Below, piece after piece: positions 18,326 through 27,260 of a stretch of DNA of 64,000 bases (within the stretch, counting starts at the first letter, position 1; each line of letters begins with the position of its first letter). The DNA is taken from the NCBI GenBank assembly GCA_015232575.1, contig JADFZL010000013.1, positions 124,001 through 188,000 of the forward strand, given 5' to 3'. Made by a program: the position numbers and the translations under genes. The notes under the pieces are model-generated. The model saw only the letters and a program-made list of their open reading frames with translations, was not told the origin of the DNA and ran no database searches. Origin of the DNA: Candidatus Rifleibacteriota bacterium (GTDB lineage: Bacteria; Muiribacteriota; Ozemobacteria; Ozemobacterales; Ozemobacteraceae).

Positions 18326-20501
18326 CAGTTCCTCCCTTCGGCTGGTTAGAAAGTTTTCCGGGATAATCAATTCGACCATGATATATCGAACTGAGAACTT
18401 TTACAAATGCTCCGGAAATCTTTTCAATATCTTTCAGAGTCAGATCGCTTTCATCAAGCTGCGACTCTTCTTTAAATTTATTTTCAACTATTTTTCCAAC
18501 AAGTCCTTCAAGACGCATGATATTATGCTGGGGAAGCGTGCGTGAAGCTGCTTCTACCGAGTCAGCCAGCATTACAATAGCAGACTCACGTGTCTGAGGT
18601 TTTGGACCGCTGTATCGGAAACTGTCTTCGCTGATATCCTTGTTTCCATCGTTTTCTGTTTTCGCCTGCTGATAGAAATAGCTTATCAGTGTTGTACCAT
18701 GATGTTCCCTTATGAACGACGTAACTCTGTCTGGAAGGGAATATTCGCGTGCAAGATCAACTCCATCTTTAACATGCCCGATGAGTATAAGGCTCGAAAG
18801 ATATGGACTGATAACATCGTGTCTGTTTTTATCGACCTGATTTTCTGCAAAATAATGCGGGCGTTTCAATTTTCCAATGTCATGAAAATATGCGCCAATT
18901 TTTGCGAGAAGCGGATCAGCTCCGACTTCGAGTGCGGCTGCTTCTGAAAGTGCTGCAACCATAATTGAATGCTGATAAGTGCCGGGTGCTTCTTCTGAAA
19001 GCCTTTTAAGCAAAGGCTGGCTTAAATCTGCAAGTTCAAGAAGCCTCGAACCCGTCGCCAGCGGCAGAACACTCTCAATGTATGGTAAAGCTCCGTTTGC
19101 AAGTATTCCTGAGAGAATTCCATTTCCAAAACCGCATCCGACGAGGATTGCAATTGACTTCATATCCATGAGTGATAATGTTTCAGTATCAAGAAGAATC
19201 AGCGACAAAAGGAGAAATGAATTGGTAATACCTATCTGAAGTCCCGATGCTCCGATTGACCTTCGAATGTTTGCATCTCTTGCAAATGTATTCCAGGTTA
19301 ACACGCCTGCAACGCCACCCATGAGACTTACAATCGCAAATTTTGCGTTTGCCTCAGCCAGAACAAAGGTAAGAATGCCCAGCAGCATCTGATGAAAAAC
19401 CGCAACCTGACAGTCCAGAAGAGTCGCCATCAAGAGCCCGATTGATGGAAGAGGCGTCAGAAGAATGCTGATAGACTGAAGCTCATAAGCTGAACCAAAT
19501 CCGATAACGATCCTTCCAAGAAGAAGTGCGGAGAGCCAGAGAGCACCAAGCAATCTGAACAGATGCGGATCAACAAGAATTCCCTGCCTCGTAAGTCTTA
19601 AATGTGCAAGGGAAATTATTATCAGAAGAAGCGCCATTATCGAATGGCCTGCAAGCGACATTACCTGGTTTTTCTGAAGTTGCTTTTCAACAGTTCGGAG
19701 CACGTAAATATCGTCGGCTGTGACAATCACGCCTTCATCAATGAGTTTCTGGCCTTTCTGAAAATTGCGTTTAACGGGCGCAACAGATTTAGAAGCTGCG
19801 TCGCGGCGTTCTCTGGTTTCCTTCGTATCTTCAATTGCATTGACGCTTATTCCATTTTTCAGAATTTCAATCATCAATCTTCGGAAAAGTGCGCCGCCCG
19901 GTAAATCAAGAACATCACGCTTGATTCGGTTACGGACGTTTTCGAGATTTCTTACAGTAATTACTGACTGGCTGAAATTCTGAAGGATCTGCCTGGATTC
20001 CTTTTTCAGTCGATCAAATTCGTTCTTTTTAAGAGTAACAAGTTCTTTAAAATTATCTGAATCAAGAAGACGATCGGCTGGAAAATAAGATGCAATAACT
20101 GCGCTGTTAATCTCGCGATATTCGCCTTTTTTTGCCTGTTCGTAAAAAGGAGTCAGTTCATTCAGAAAGCGATCAAACCTGTTAAGCATCTCGGTTTCAG
20201 CATTAGGAATCTGAGTGATAACCGGTTCAACTTTTTCTTCTTCGAGTTTACGAAGCTCGTCGGTTTTGCGTTCATCAACAAAACTTATATTTTTTGGGCT
20301 TCTGATGGTTTTTGGGCAGACTGATCCTTCCATTACTTCCGGGCTGAAACCGCTTGGATCAAGAAAAAGAATCAGAACCATTGCCCCGAAAAAGACAGCA
20401 AGTTGAGAAATAAAAACTTTCTGTCTCTTTTCCGGAATTTCAAGCCATGCAAGAAAAGATGAAAGAAAAACAGTTGTTCCTGCAGGTATTTCAGTCTTCA
20501 T
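18282..20501 (-). CDS. pgpH: 7TM-HD phosphohydrolase, PgpH type
   Basis: A 739-aa protein. An N-terminal membrane segment (about residues 27-50) is followed by a large extracytoplasmic 7TMR-HDED domain, then a cluster of about seven membrane segments (about 285-475). A C-terminal cytoplasmic HD domain contains the HDIG motif YFHDIGKLKRP near residue 550. Relatives in Gram-positive bacteria hydrolyse cyclic di-AMP. No cyclic di-AMP synthase is in the window, so that substrate is inferred from the family. The pgpH-ybeY order next to phoH is common in many phyla and fits a conserved operon. Confidence 0.88.
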   Translation of the reverse strand: MKTEIPAGTTVFLSSFLAWLEIPEKRQKVFISQLAVFFGAMVLILFLDPSGFSPEVMEGSVCPKTIRSPKNISFVDERKTDELRKLEEEKVEPVITQIPNAETEMLNRFDRFLNELTPFYEQAKKGEYREINSAVIASYFPADRLLDSDNFKELVTLKKNEFDRLKKESRQILQNFSQSVITVRNLENVRNRIKRDVLDLPGGALFRRLMIEILKNGISVNAIEDTKETRERRDAASKSVAPVKRNFQKGQKLIDEGVIVTADDIYVLRTVEKQLQKNQVMSLAGHSIMALLLIIISLAHLRLTRQGILVDPHLFRLLGALWLSALLLGRIVIGFGSAYELQSISILLTPLPSIGLLMATLLDCQVAVFHQMLLGILTFVLAEANAKFAIVSLMGGVAGVLTWNTFARDANIRRSIGASGLQIGITNSFLLLSLILLDTETLSLMDMKSIAILVGCGFGNGILSGILANGALPYIESVLPLATGSRLLELADLSQPLLKRLSEEAPGTYQHSIMVAALSEAAALEVGADPLLAKIGAYFHDIGKLKRPHYFAENQVDKNRHDVISPYLSSLILIGHVKDGVDLAREYSLPDRVTSFIREHHGTTLISYFYQQAKTENDGNKDISEDSFRYSGPKPQTRESAIVMLADSVEAASRTLPQHNIMRLEGLVGKIVENKFKEESQLDESDLTLKDIEKISGAFVKVLSSIYHGRIDYPGKLSNQPKGGTDGSPDKQPPKEDKD

Positions 20502-20507
20502 TGTCGA

Positions 20508-21482
20508 CTAATGCCTCTGGACAGATTCATAATAATTATTATATGCAACGATAATCTTTCTGACCAGCGGATGCCTGATTACGTCCTTGTCCTTTAACTC
20601 GACAAATGATATTCCCTGAATTTTCTCAAGAACATTGGGTAAACTGAACAATGAAGATTCATCTGATCTGGGAAGATCAACCTGGCTTCGGTCGCCAGTT
20701 ACAACAATTTTCGAGCCATATCCCATTCTTGTCAGAAACATCTGCATTTGTTTGACTGTGGTGTTCTGAGCTTCATCAAGTACAATGAAAGCCTCGTTAA
20801 AAGTCCTGCCGCGCATGTAAGCCAGCGGAGTAATTTCAAGAGTGCCTTTCTTGAGGAGAGCCTGAAAGTGGGATTGCCCGAAGAATTCCTGCAGGGCATC
20901 ATAAAGGGGCCTGAAATGCGGATCAACTTTTTCAAAAAGGTCTCCCGGAAGGAAACCAAGCTTTTCACCGGCTTCTATCGTTGGCCTTGAGAGAATGATC
21001 CGGCTGACTTTTTTTTCCTTAAGCGCTTTAACAGCCATGCTAATGGCAAGATAAGTCTTTCCGGTTCCGGCTGGACCATAAGAAATTGTAATGTCATTTT
21101 CTTCTATTGATTTAATGTATTCAAACTGATTCGGAGTTTTCGCACGTATGGCTCTGCCTGCAAAGCTTGTGATAATAACCGGATACGGGTCATTGCGAAA
21201 AGTTCCATCAGAATCTTTAACATGATCGAAAATAAGTTTTACTTCGCCATGCTCAAATGACTTTCCTGATTCAATGCGGGAATTCAGTACCTGAAGAAAA
21301 CGTTTGACAATAAGAACCTTATCCTCAGTTCCAGTCAAATGAAGCAAATTGCCTCTTGATCGAACTTTCAATCCGGGCAGATTTCTGATCATATCCAGAA
21401 CATTATTTCCATCAGATGAAACACCCAGAATATGTCTGGATATTTCTTCCGAAAGATCAATTTCTTCTACCTTATCTTCCAT
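20508..21482 (-). CDS. phoH: PhoH-like ATPase
   Basis: A 324-aa protein. A short KH-like N-terminal part is followed by the PhoH ATPase core with Walker A GPAGTGKTYLA near residue 140 and Walker B FIVLDEAQNT near 240. It also has the characteristic segments SRPTIEAGEKLGFLPGD and TGDRSQVDLPR. The family is tied to RNA metabolism, often next to ybeY as here. The ATG at 21482 lies one base after the ylqF stop. A longer frame from 21548 would overlap ylqF by 65 bases and is unlikely. Confidence 0.93.
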   Translation of the reverse strand: MEDKVEEIDLSEEISRHILGVSSDGNNVLDMIRNLPGLKVRSRGNLLHLTGTEDKVLIVKRFLQVLNSRIESGKSFEHGEVKLIFDHVKDSDGTFRNDPYPVIITSFAGRAIRAKTPNQFEYIKSIEENDITISYGPAGTGKTYLAISMAVKALKEKKVSRIILSRPTIEAGEKLGFLPGDLFEKVDPHFRPLYDALQEFFGQSHFQALLKKGTLEITPLAYMRGRTFNEAFIVLDEAQNTTVKQMQMFLTRMGYGSKIVVTGDRSQVDLPRSDESSLFSLPNVLEKIQGISFVELKDKDVIRHPLVRKIIVAYNNYYESVQRH

Positions 21483-21483
21483 T

Positions 21484-22338
21484 TCAGATGTCTTCAGCTT
21501 TTTCAATATCCTCAATTCTTTCGAGTGTAACCCGACCAAACGACGCATTCTGGAAGCGTTTTATAAAATCTGTTGCTCCACGTCTTGTGTCTGCTACACC
21601 TAATTTTGCAAGAAAATTCATTTTTTCGGAATATACGTTCAGAAATGTATCAAATTTCGGAGAATTTTTAAAGTCTTCAGGTGGTAAAAAATATTCTTTT
21701 AATATTTCTGAATTTCCAGTCTGTACAAGAAGATCAAAAAGAGAACCAGCCGTATCAACTGGATCCATCTCCCTGCCTGGCAGTGTGTTAATAAGTCTCA
21801 GAAGCTTTCCCCGCTTCAGAAGTGCGAAATCAAGTATTCCCGGAAGATCAAGTAATTCCATGTCTTCGAGAATTTTTATCCACTGTATGTTTCTGGTAAC
21901 ACCCGGCAAATTTGCAACTCTTGCCGAATGCCTTTTACACAAAGCATTGATAAGAGTTGATTTTCCAACATTCGGAATACCGATTACCATAACACGTCTG
22001 GCTTTGTTTCCGCGTGTCTCTGATATACTGGATGTAATTTTTCTTACAAGATCACGCAGGTCTTTTACGGAATCTGGATTTTTTGCTTCGAGCGCGACTG
22101 CAGGAGTGCCGTTTGAACTAAAATAGTGGCACCATCGGTCTGTTTCTGATGGATCAGCAAGATCCGCTTTTCCAAGAACAAGAAGAGATTTCTTCTTTAG
22201 CCTGTCAACTAAACCATTCAAGCGTGAGGAAAAGGGCATTCGAGCATCAAGAAGTTCAATAATCAAGTCAACAACGGGTAAAAAGCGTTCAATTGATTTA
22301 AAAGCTTTGCGTATGTGTCCGGGTAAATCCTGGGCCAA
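21484..22338 (-). CDS. ylqF: Ribosome biogenesis GTPase YlqF/RbgA
   Basis: A 284-aa circularly permuted GTPase. The G4 motif (LGKADLAD, about residue 53) precedes G1 (GIPNVGKSTLINAL, about 120) and G3 (DLPGILD, about 168). In Bacillus the protein is needed for late 50S assembly. The C-terminal region, about residues 185-284, matches the RNA-binding tail of the family. It starts 5 bases after the lepB stop, in the ribosome-linked operon. Confidence 0.92.
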   Translation of the reverse strand: MAQDLPGHIRKAFKSIERFLPVVDLIIELLDARMPFSSRLNGLVDRLKKKSLLVLGKADLADPSETDRWCHYFSSNGTPAVALEAKNPDSVKDLRDLVRKITSSISETRGNKARRVMVIGIPNVGKSTLINALCKRHSARVANLPGVTRNIQWIKILEDMELLDLPGILDFALLKRGKLLRLINTLPGREMDPVDTAGSLFDLLVQTGNSEILKEYFLPPEDFKNSPKFDTFLNVYSEKMNFLAKLGVADTRRGATDFIKRFQNASFGRVTLERIEDIEKAEDI

Positions 22339-22343
22339 TTAAC

Positions 22344-23375
22344 TCACCGACTTTCTTCTGCTGGAGCAGATCCATTTGGATTCTGCGAAATTTTACCATC
22401 TGAACCTGGAATTGGTTGATGCTCATAACTTCTGATGGGCCCGGCTCTCAGAAGAGGACCGCTTTTCAGTGGCCAATAAAGGAAAATTGCCTGTCCCTTA
22501 AGATTAGCCAAAGGCATCATTCCCCAGGTTCTGCTGTCTGCACTGTTGTTACGGTTATCTCCCATCACAAAAAGGCTGTCATTTGGAACAGCAGTCTCGT
22601 AATCCTGCCAGGGCGGCTGCGCGATGTATGGCTCCTGTAAAGGATTCCCATTTATAAACGTAACCCCGTCAATAATTTTTACTGAATCCCCGGGAAGGCC
22701 AATAACGCGCTTGATGAAATCCCTTGGTGGATTCGCAACTTCCTTATCTGGATATTTAAAAACAATTATATCGCCTCTTTTCGGAAGCTTAAACCACACC
22801 TTCGGAAGAAAAGGCAAACGCCCGTCCAGCGTAAAATCAGCAAGATAAGCAAATTTATTTACAAGAATGCGATCCCCGGAACGTTCAAGCTTATTTGTAA
22901 ACGGATCACGCTTCTCGCCAAGAAGAGTCGGCTCCATGCTTCCTGTAGGAATCCAGAAGGCTTGCAGAACCAGCGACCGGATAATTAAAGCAAGTATGAA
23001 CGCAATAAAAACAGTCTCGTTCCACTCTCTGAACGCTGATTTATAATAAAGCGTAAAACACTTTTGAGAAAGTACTTTATCATCTGAATCTGTTATTCTG
23101 AAAGTAACTTCATTGGTTCCGTTAAGCAGCTCAATCGTTGATGCAAAGCGCCCTCGATCGACAGGCAAAGGTCTTACAATGGTTTTCCGCCCTTTGGGGG
23201 CATGGATAAATTCGAATTTCGAATTCTCCGGCAATCGACCGGAAATATGTCCCGCAAGCCACACAACCGGCTCACTCAGAACCTCATCGGCAGGAATCTG
23301 CTCAATCTGAGTTACAGGACCTTTTCCATACCTTAACGTTAGATCTTTGATAATAATTGAGTTTGATTCACTCAA
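22344..23375 (-). CDS. lepB: Signal peptidase I with N-terminal beta-rich extension
   Basis: A 343-aa protein. The peptidase part starts with the membrane segment at about residues 119-138, followed by PTGSMEPTL (catalytic Ser), RGDIIVFKYP, FIKRVIGLPGD (catalytic Lys) and GDNRNNSADSR. It removes signal peptides on the outer face of the inner membrane. The unusual part is residues 1-115, predicted as beta-rich and Ig-like (for example NGTNEVTFRITDSDD), placed before the membrane anchor where most family members have only a few residues. The start is a TTG at 23375 with a weak ribosome site; no later ATG exists before the catalytic region. A 91-base gap with a strong hairpin separates it from rplS. 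Confidence 0.93.
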   Translation of the reverse strand: MSESNSIIIKDLTLRYGKGPVTQIEQIPADEVLSEPVVWLAGHISGRLPENSKFEFIHAPKGRKTIVRPLPVDRGRFASTIELLNGTNEVTFRITDSDDKVLSQKCFTLYYKSAFREWNETVFIAFILALIIRSLVLQAFWIPTGSMEPTLLGEKRDPFTNKLERSGDRILVNKFAYLADFTLDGRLPFLPKVWFKLPKRGDIIVFKYPDKEVANPPRDFIKRVIGLPGDSVKIIDGVTFINGNPLQEPYIAQPPWQDYETAVPNDSLFVMGDNRNNSADSRTWGMMPLANLKGQAIFLYWPLKSGPLLRAGPIRSYEHQPIPGSDGKISQNPNGSAPAEESR

Positions 23376-23414
23376 CTCTTGGTTTCTCGCTTTTATGAAA
23401 TTCTATATCACGTT

Positions 23415-23450
23415 CAAAGGTCGCACACTGATAAAAATGTGCGACCTTTG
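23415..23450 (-). terminator. Strong hairpin between rplS and lepB
   Basis: A perfect 13-bp stem (CAAAGGTCGCACA pairing with TGTGCGACCTTTG) with a 10-base loop. There is no T-run after it on the minus strand, so it may act as a partial terminator or mRNA-processing and stability element between the ribosomal genes and lepB. Confidence 0.55.
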
Positions 23451-23466
23451 ATATTTCTGAACTTTC

Positions 23467-23850
23467 TCAGGCTGCTTTAATGATAGACTTCTTGTCTTTA
23501 ACTCTTGTCTTTTTCCCGACTCTGTCGCGGAGATAGAAGAGTTTGGCGCGGACAACGCGGCCACGTCTGAGAACTTTAATTTCAGAGATATTTGGAGCAT
23601 GAAGCATGAATGTTCTCTCAACGCCCACGCCCTGTGAAATTTTTCTAACTGTAAAATTTTCTCTGAGTCCGTTGTATTTTTTGGAAATTACAACGCCTTC
23701 ATAAGCCTGCATGCGTTCTTTTTCGCCTTCTTTTACTTTAACAGTAACTCTCAGTGTATCGCCTGCAATAAAAGACTCTTTTTCTTTTCCGTAAATCTGC
23801 TGCACATTCTTTTGATAAGATCTTTCAACGCTTTCAATAATGGGGTTCAT
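23467..23850 (-). CDS. rplS: 50S ribosomal protein L19
   Basis: A 127-aa protein with the L19 signatures FIAGDTLRVTVKVKEG, ERMQAYEGVVISKK and VERTFMLHAPNISEI. It sits at the 30S-50S interface of the ribosome. It is the last gene of the classic rpsP-rimM-trmD-rplS order, 47 bases downstream of trmD. The Lys/Arg-rich C-terminus is slightly longer than in E. coli. Confidence 0.97.
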   Translation of the reverse strand: MNPIIESVERSYQKNVQQIYGKEKESFIAGDTLRVTVKVKEGEKERMQAYEGVVISKKYNGLRENFTVRKISQGVGVERTFMLHAPNISEIKVLRRGRVVRAKLFYLRDRVGKKTRVKDKKSIIKAA

Positions 23851-23897
23851 AAAATTTTACTCCTTTTTATTATTCTTTTTTAACATTTTACGTGACT

Positions 23898-24623
23898 TTA
23901 GTCTGCAAAGCAAGTTTGCAGAAGATTTTTTTCTTTACCATCCAAGTTCAGACGGCAGAATAAATCTGGACGACGAACTGCTGTTTTTTTCAGACTTCTG
24001 GCTTTTCGCCAGAGATTGATACTCTCGTGATTTCCTTCTGAAAGAACCTGCGGAACTGGTAATGATTCCCATACTGCAGGTCTTGTATACTGCGGGTGAT
24101 CAAGCGGACCGTTGAAAAACGAATCCTGTTCAACCGATGCCTGATCGCCAATGGTTCCCGGAATTAACCGCGCCATGGAATCTACAAATACCATAGCTGC
24201 AATTTCGCCTCCGGAAAGCACATAATCTCCAATAGACACTTCCAGATCGAACTCACGTCTTATGCGTTCGTCAAAACCCTCATAGCGGCCGCAAACGAGC
24301 ATCAGACGCGGCTTATGAGACAATTCCTTCAACAATTTCTGTGAGAGCTTCACACCCTGAGGCGTCAAACCAATTACCGGAGCGACTTCCCCATTTTCCC
24401 GGAGCGCCCTGATTGCCTGAATCAGAGGACCGGGTTTCAACACCATTCCCGGACCACCACCGAAAGCAGTATCATCTACCACCCTGTGACGACCTTCACC
24501 GAAATCACGTATCGAATGGAACCCAATCTCAAGAATCTGCTTTTCCAGTGCGCTGCCCAGAACACTTTCATTGAAAACATTCTGAAAGACTCCCGGAATA
24601 AGCGTCAGAATGTCAATTTTCAT
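23898..24623 (-). CDS. trmD: tRNA (guanine-N1)-methyltransferase TrmD
   Basis: A 241-aa SPOUT methyltransferase that makes m1G37 in tRNAs with G at position 36. Knot motifs are visible: LVCGRYEGFDERI near residue 107 and SIGDYVLSGGEIAAM near 130, with DDTAFGGGPGMV near 50. The gene overlaps the rimM 3' end by 11 bases. Its tRNA-Pro and other substrates are among those encoded elsewhere in this window. Confidence 0.97.
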   Translation of the reverse strand: MKIDILTLIPGVFQNVFNESVLGSALEKQILEIGFHSIRDFGEGRHRVVDDTAFGGGPGMVLKPGPLIQAIRALRENGEVAPVIGLTPQGVKLSQKLLKELSHKPRLMLVCGRYEGFDERIRREFDLEVSIGDYVLSGGEIAAMVFVDSMARLIPGTIGDQASVEQDSFFNGPLDHPQYTRPAVWESLPVPQVLSEGNHESINLWRKARSLKKTAVRRPDLFCRLNLDGKEKNLLQTCFAD

Positions 24624-25170
24624 TTTTTGAATTCTGAGTGGTCAACACATGCATTGAAATCGGAGTATTTAATACGAGATTACCTTCCGAAAGATCAATC
24701 GAAGCAATGAAAACCTTTTTGAAAGGAATCATTACTTCACCGTGAAGCGGTGTTTTAACTGTAATATAAGGCTGCGGAACACTGTCATCCAGTTCCAGAA
24801 CTTCCCCTTCCACTTTTCCTTCTGGTGAGAGGACTTTCAAACCGGTAAGTTCATCTGGATAAAAGCAGTCTTCAGGCAGATCGAACCGTTCAGACCGCGG
24901 CACAAAAAGCTTTTCTCCAAGAATAGCTTTTGCGCTTTCGACATCCTCGTAACCGGCAAACAGAACTTCATAAGAAGTGTCATTTTTGCCGCAACGAGCG
25001 TCCTTAACCAGAAGCGACGGATGATCAATGTCATCCGATTCCCGCCACAATTTCTCACCAGGTTCAAACCGCTCTGGAAAATCGCTGAACGAAACAACTT
25101 TCAGCCATCCGTCCAAACCGACCGTTTTGGCGATTCTTCCTACAGTGACGAGATCCTGGCTTTCTGACAT
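24613..25170 (-). CDS. rimM: Ribosome maturation factor RimM
   Basis: A 185-aa protein with an N-terminal RimM barrel (TVGRIAKTVGLDGWLKV) and a C-terminal PRC barrel (DELTGLKVLSPEGKVEGEV, then MIPFKKVFI). It binds S19 and helps mature the 30S head. The start overlaps the khpA stop in TGATG, and the 3' end overlaps trmD. Confidence 0.94.
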   Translation of the reverse strand: MSESQDLVTVGRIAKTVGLDGWLKVVSFSDFPERFEPGEKLWRESDDIDHPSLLVKDARCGKNDTSYEVLFAGYEDVESAKAILGEKLFVPRSERFDLPEDCFYPDELTGLKVLSPEGKVEGEVLELDDSVPQPYITVKTPLHGEVMIPFKKVFIASIDLSEGNLVLNTPISMHVLTTQNSKNEN

Positions 25171-25409
25171 CAGACAAGCTCCATCATAACCTTTTTTTTG
25201 CCCAGAGCTGCCGTTGATCTGATGATGGTTCTTATTGCATTTATAGTCCGTCCTTTTTTGCCGATCACCTTACCGGCATCTTCAGGGTGAACCTGAACTT
25301 CAAATACAACAGTACCATCGCCTTCGATTGCCTTAACATCAACTTCCGAAGGGTGTTCGACCAATGCCTGAACAGTTGAGGTGATTAAATCTTTCACTTT
25401 TCCTTCCAC
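25170..25409 (-). CDS. khpA: KH-domain RNA-binding protein KhpA
   Basis: A 79-aa protein made of one KH domain, with the GKKGRTINAIRTII core loop (GXXG = GKKG) near residue 52. KhpA proteins bind RNA and in some bacteria partner with KhpB. The position between rpsP and rimM is the usual one in Firmicutes and many other phyla, and differs from E. coli, which lacks it. Confidence 0.94.
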   Translation of the reverse strand: MEGKVKDLITSTVQALVEHPSEVDVKAIEGDGTVVFEVQVHPEDAGKVIGKKGRTINAIRTIIRSTAALGKKKVMMELV

Positions 25410-25435
25410 TGAATCTTGCTCCTTAGGAAATCGTA

Positions 25436-25711
25436 TTACTGGGCTTTTTTAACCCAGGTTTTCTGCTCATGAACGATTCCTTTTTGCTTCAGAAGGCTCA
25501 GAACTGTTTCGCTCGGAACAGCACCGGTTTTCAGAAAACCTAATGCGCGTTCTTCATCGAGTACAACTACTGCCGGCTCGGCAATTGGATTGTAGTAACC
25601 GAGATTGGCAAGACTCTTACCATCACGGGTTTTCCTGTTGTCGAGGGCAACGATGCGATAAAAGGGACGATTCTTGGTTCCCATTTTTTTTAATCTTAAT
25701 GCTACCGCCAT
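25436..25711 (-). CDS. rpsP: 30S ribosomal protein S16
   Basis: A 91-aa protein starting MAVALRLKKMGTKNRPFYRI, the standard S16 N-terminus. It contains the conserved segments DNRKTRDGKSLANLGYYNP and PSETVLSLLKQKG. It is a 30S assembly protein. It lies 48 bases downstream of ffh and probably shares its transcript. Confidence 0.97.
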   Translation of the reverse strand: MAVALRLKKMGTKNRPFYRIVALDNRKTRDGKSLANLGYYNPIAEPAVVVLDEERALGFLKTGAVPSETVLSLLKQKGIVHEQKTWVKKAQ

Positions 25712-25759
25712 TGTTTTTACTCCTGTTTAACTATAAAATAATCGAGTACAAACTCGTAT

Positions 25760-27100
25760 TTACCGACCAGTAAACAACTTCTTTAATCTTGAACGCTTGG
25801 TTGGATTTCCCATCTGCTTCATCATCTGACGCATCTGGCCGAAACTCTTGAGAAGGCCGTTCACATCCTGCACCGTATTTGCACTTCCCGTTGCAATTCT
25901 TTTCCTTCTGCTTCCATCAATCAAATCAGGATTCTCACGCTCCTGCTTTGTCATCGATAAAATTATTGCTTCAAAACGCTTAAACTGTTTATTTTCAAAT
26001 GAAATTTCTGAAATCTGCGGAATAGCAGTCGAAAACCCTGGAATCATCGAAAGTAACTGATCAAGAGGACCCATCTTTTTTATCATGGACAATTGATCAA
26101 GGAAATCGTTGAAATTGAAATCAGCAGCAAGCATTTTCTCGGTCATTGCTTTCGCTGATTCTTCTGTAATGTGTTCTTCTGCTTTTTCGATAAGGGTCAG
26201 GACATCGCCCATACCCAATATTCGCTGCGCAAGTCTATCTGGATAAAAAGACTCAAGCGCTGAAGGTTTTTCACCTGTACCAATGAATTTTATTGGTTTT
26301 CCTGTAACTTCTCTTATGGAAATCGCAGCTCCGCCTCTGGCATCGCCATCAAGCTTAGTCAAAACGATTCCCGAAATTTCAAGCATTTCGTTGAAACTTT
26401 TCGCACTGTTAACCGCATCCTGACCGGTCATGCTATCTACAACCAGTAGTATTTCATGCGGATTCAGTTTATCTTTTATTTCACGAACTTCTATCATCAT
26501 CTGCTCGTCGATGTGCAATCTTCCTGCTGTATCGACAATAACTACATCGTAATCATTTTCCAGAGCATGCTTAATAGAGGTTTCGGCTATTTCCACCGGA
26601 CGCGTGCCTTCCGGCATTGTAAACACCGGAATAGTAAGCTGGTTACCGAGAACCTGTAACTGTTTTATTGCAGCCGGACGATAAATATCGCAAGCTACAA
26701 GAACCGGGTTCTTCTTGTCATTTTTTCTCAAGACATAAGCAAGTTTGGCCGCAGTCGTGGTTTTTCCAGAGCCCTGTAATCCGGCGAGGAGTATTATTGT
26801 AGGTTTTTTCGGGGAATAAACGATCTTTTCGTTTTTTTCGCCAAGCAGAAGAGTCAATTCGTCAAAAACGATTTTCACAACCTGATGCGACGGATTCAAG
26901 CCTTTTAATATCTCAACACCAACGGCCTTTTCACGCACCCGGGCTATGAAATTCTTGACAACTTTAAAATTTACATCAGCTTCAAGCAAAGCTCTTTTGA
27001 CTTCCTGTAAAGCTGCATCAATATCAGCCTCAGTAAGTCTTCCGCCTTTGCCAAGTCTGCCGAATACAGCAGAAAGCTTTTCTGTCAAACCCTGAAACAT
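25760..27100 (-). CDS. ffh: Signal recognition particle protein Ffh
   Basis: A 446-aa SRP54-type GTPase that binds 4.5S RNA and hydrophobic signal sequences. The NG domain shows GLQGSGKTTTAAKLA near residue 107, DTAGRLHIDE near 190 and TKLDGDARGGAA near 247. The Met-rich M domain (MIKKMGPLDQLLSMIPG, then GSRRKRIATGS) is C-terminal. I placed the start at MFQGLTEKLS (27100), which has a GGAG ribosome site; the longer reading from 27127 enters the promoter leader. It heads the long minus-strand housekeeping operon. Confidence 0.96.
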   Translation of the reverse strand: MFQGLTEKLSAVFGRLGKGGRLTEADIDAALQEVKRALLEADVNFKVVKNFIARVREKAVGVEILKGLNPSHQVVKIVFDELTLLLGEKNEKIVYSPKKPTIILLAGLQGSGKTTTAAKLAYVLRKNDKKNPVLVACDIYRPAAIKQLQVLGNQLTIPVFTMPEGTRPVEIAETSIKHALENDYDVVIVDTAGRLHIDEQMMIEVREIKDKLNPHEILLVVDSMTGQDAVNSAKSFNEMLEISGIVLTKLDGDARGGAAISIREVTGKPIKFIGTGEKPSALESFYPDRLAQRILGMGDVLTLIEKAEEHITEESAKAMTEKMLAADFNFNDFLDQLSMIKKMGPLDQLLSMIPGFSTAIPQISEISFENKQFKRFEAIILSMTKQERENPDLIDGSRRKRIATGSANTVQDVNGLLKSFGQMRQMMKQMGNPTKRSRLKKLFTGR

Positions 27101-27137
27101 CTGCCTACTCCTTACCCAATGTACCAAAGTGTCTTTT

Positions 27138-27166
27138 AGTATAACCCACCATCAACCGCAAGTCAA
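27138..27166 (-). promoter_or_regulatory. Sigma-70-type promoter for ffh operon
   Basis: On the minus strand TTGACT and TATACT are separated by exactly 17 bases, with a start site predicted about 31 bases before the ffh ATG. This is the only strong promoter seen for the run of genes that extends to 14.5 kb. Confidence 0.78.
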
Positions 27167-27176
27167 GAAAAATATC

Positions 27177-27205
27177 TTGATCACAGCCTTTAATTATAGT
27201 ATGAT
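27177..27205 (+). promoter_or_regulatory. Sigma-70-type promoter for divergent plus-strand genes
   Basis: TTGATC, 17 bases, then TATGAT, reading away from ffh. The predicted start is about 50 bases before the small membrane protein gene at 27261. It lies back to back with the ffh promoter, 10 bases apart. Confidence 0.6.
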
Positions 27206-27260
27206 CAACAAAATGTTAGTTCGACAACCACAATCCAGACAATAATAGAGGGCCCTTCAC

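Noticed and set aside
18326..18379. Longer N-terminus for YbeY from 18379
   Set aside because: The ATG at 18325 has a perfect GGGAGG site and gives the normal family N-terminus.
21416..22126. 236-codon plus-strand frame
   Set aside because: It lies antisense to ylqF and phoH, both of which have full sets of family motifs.
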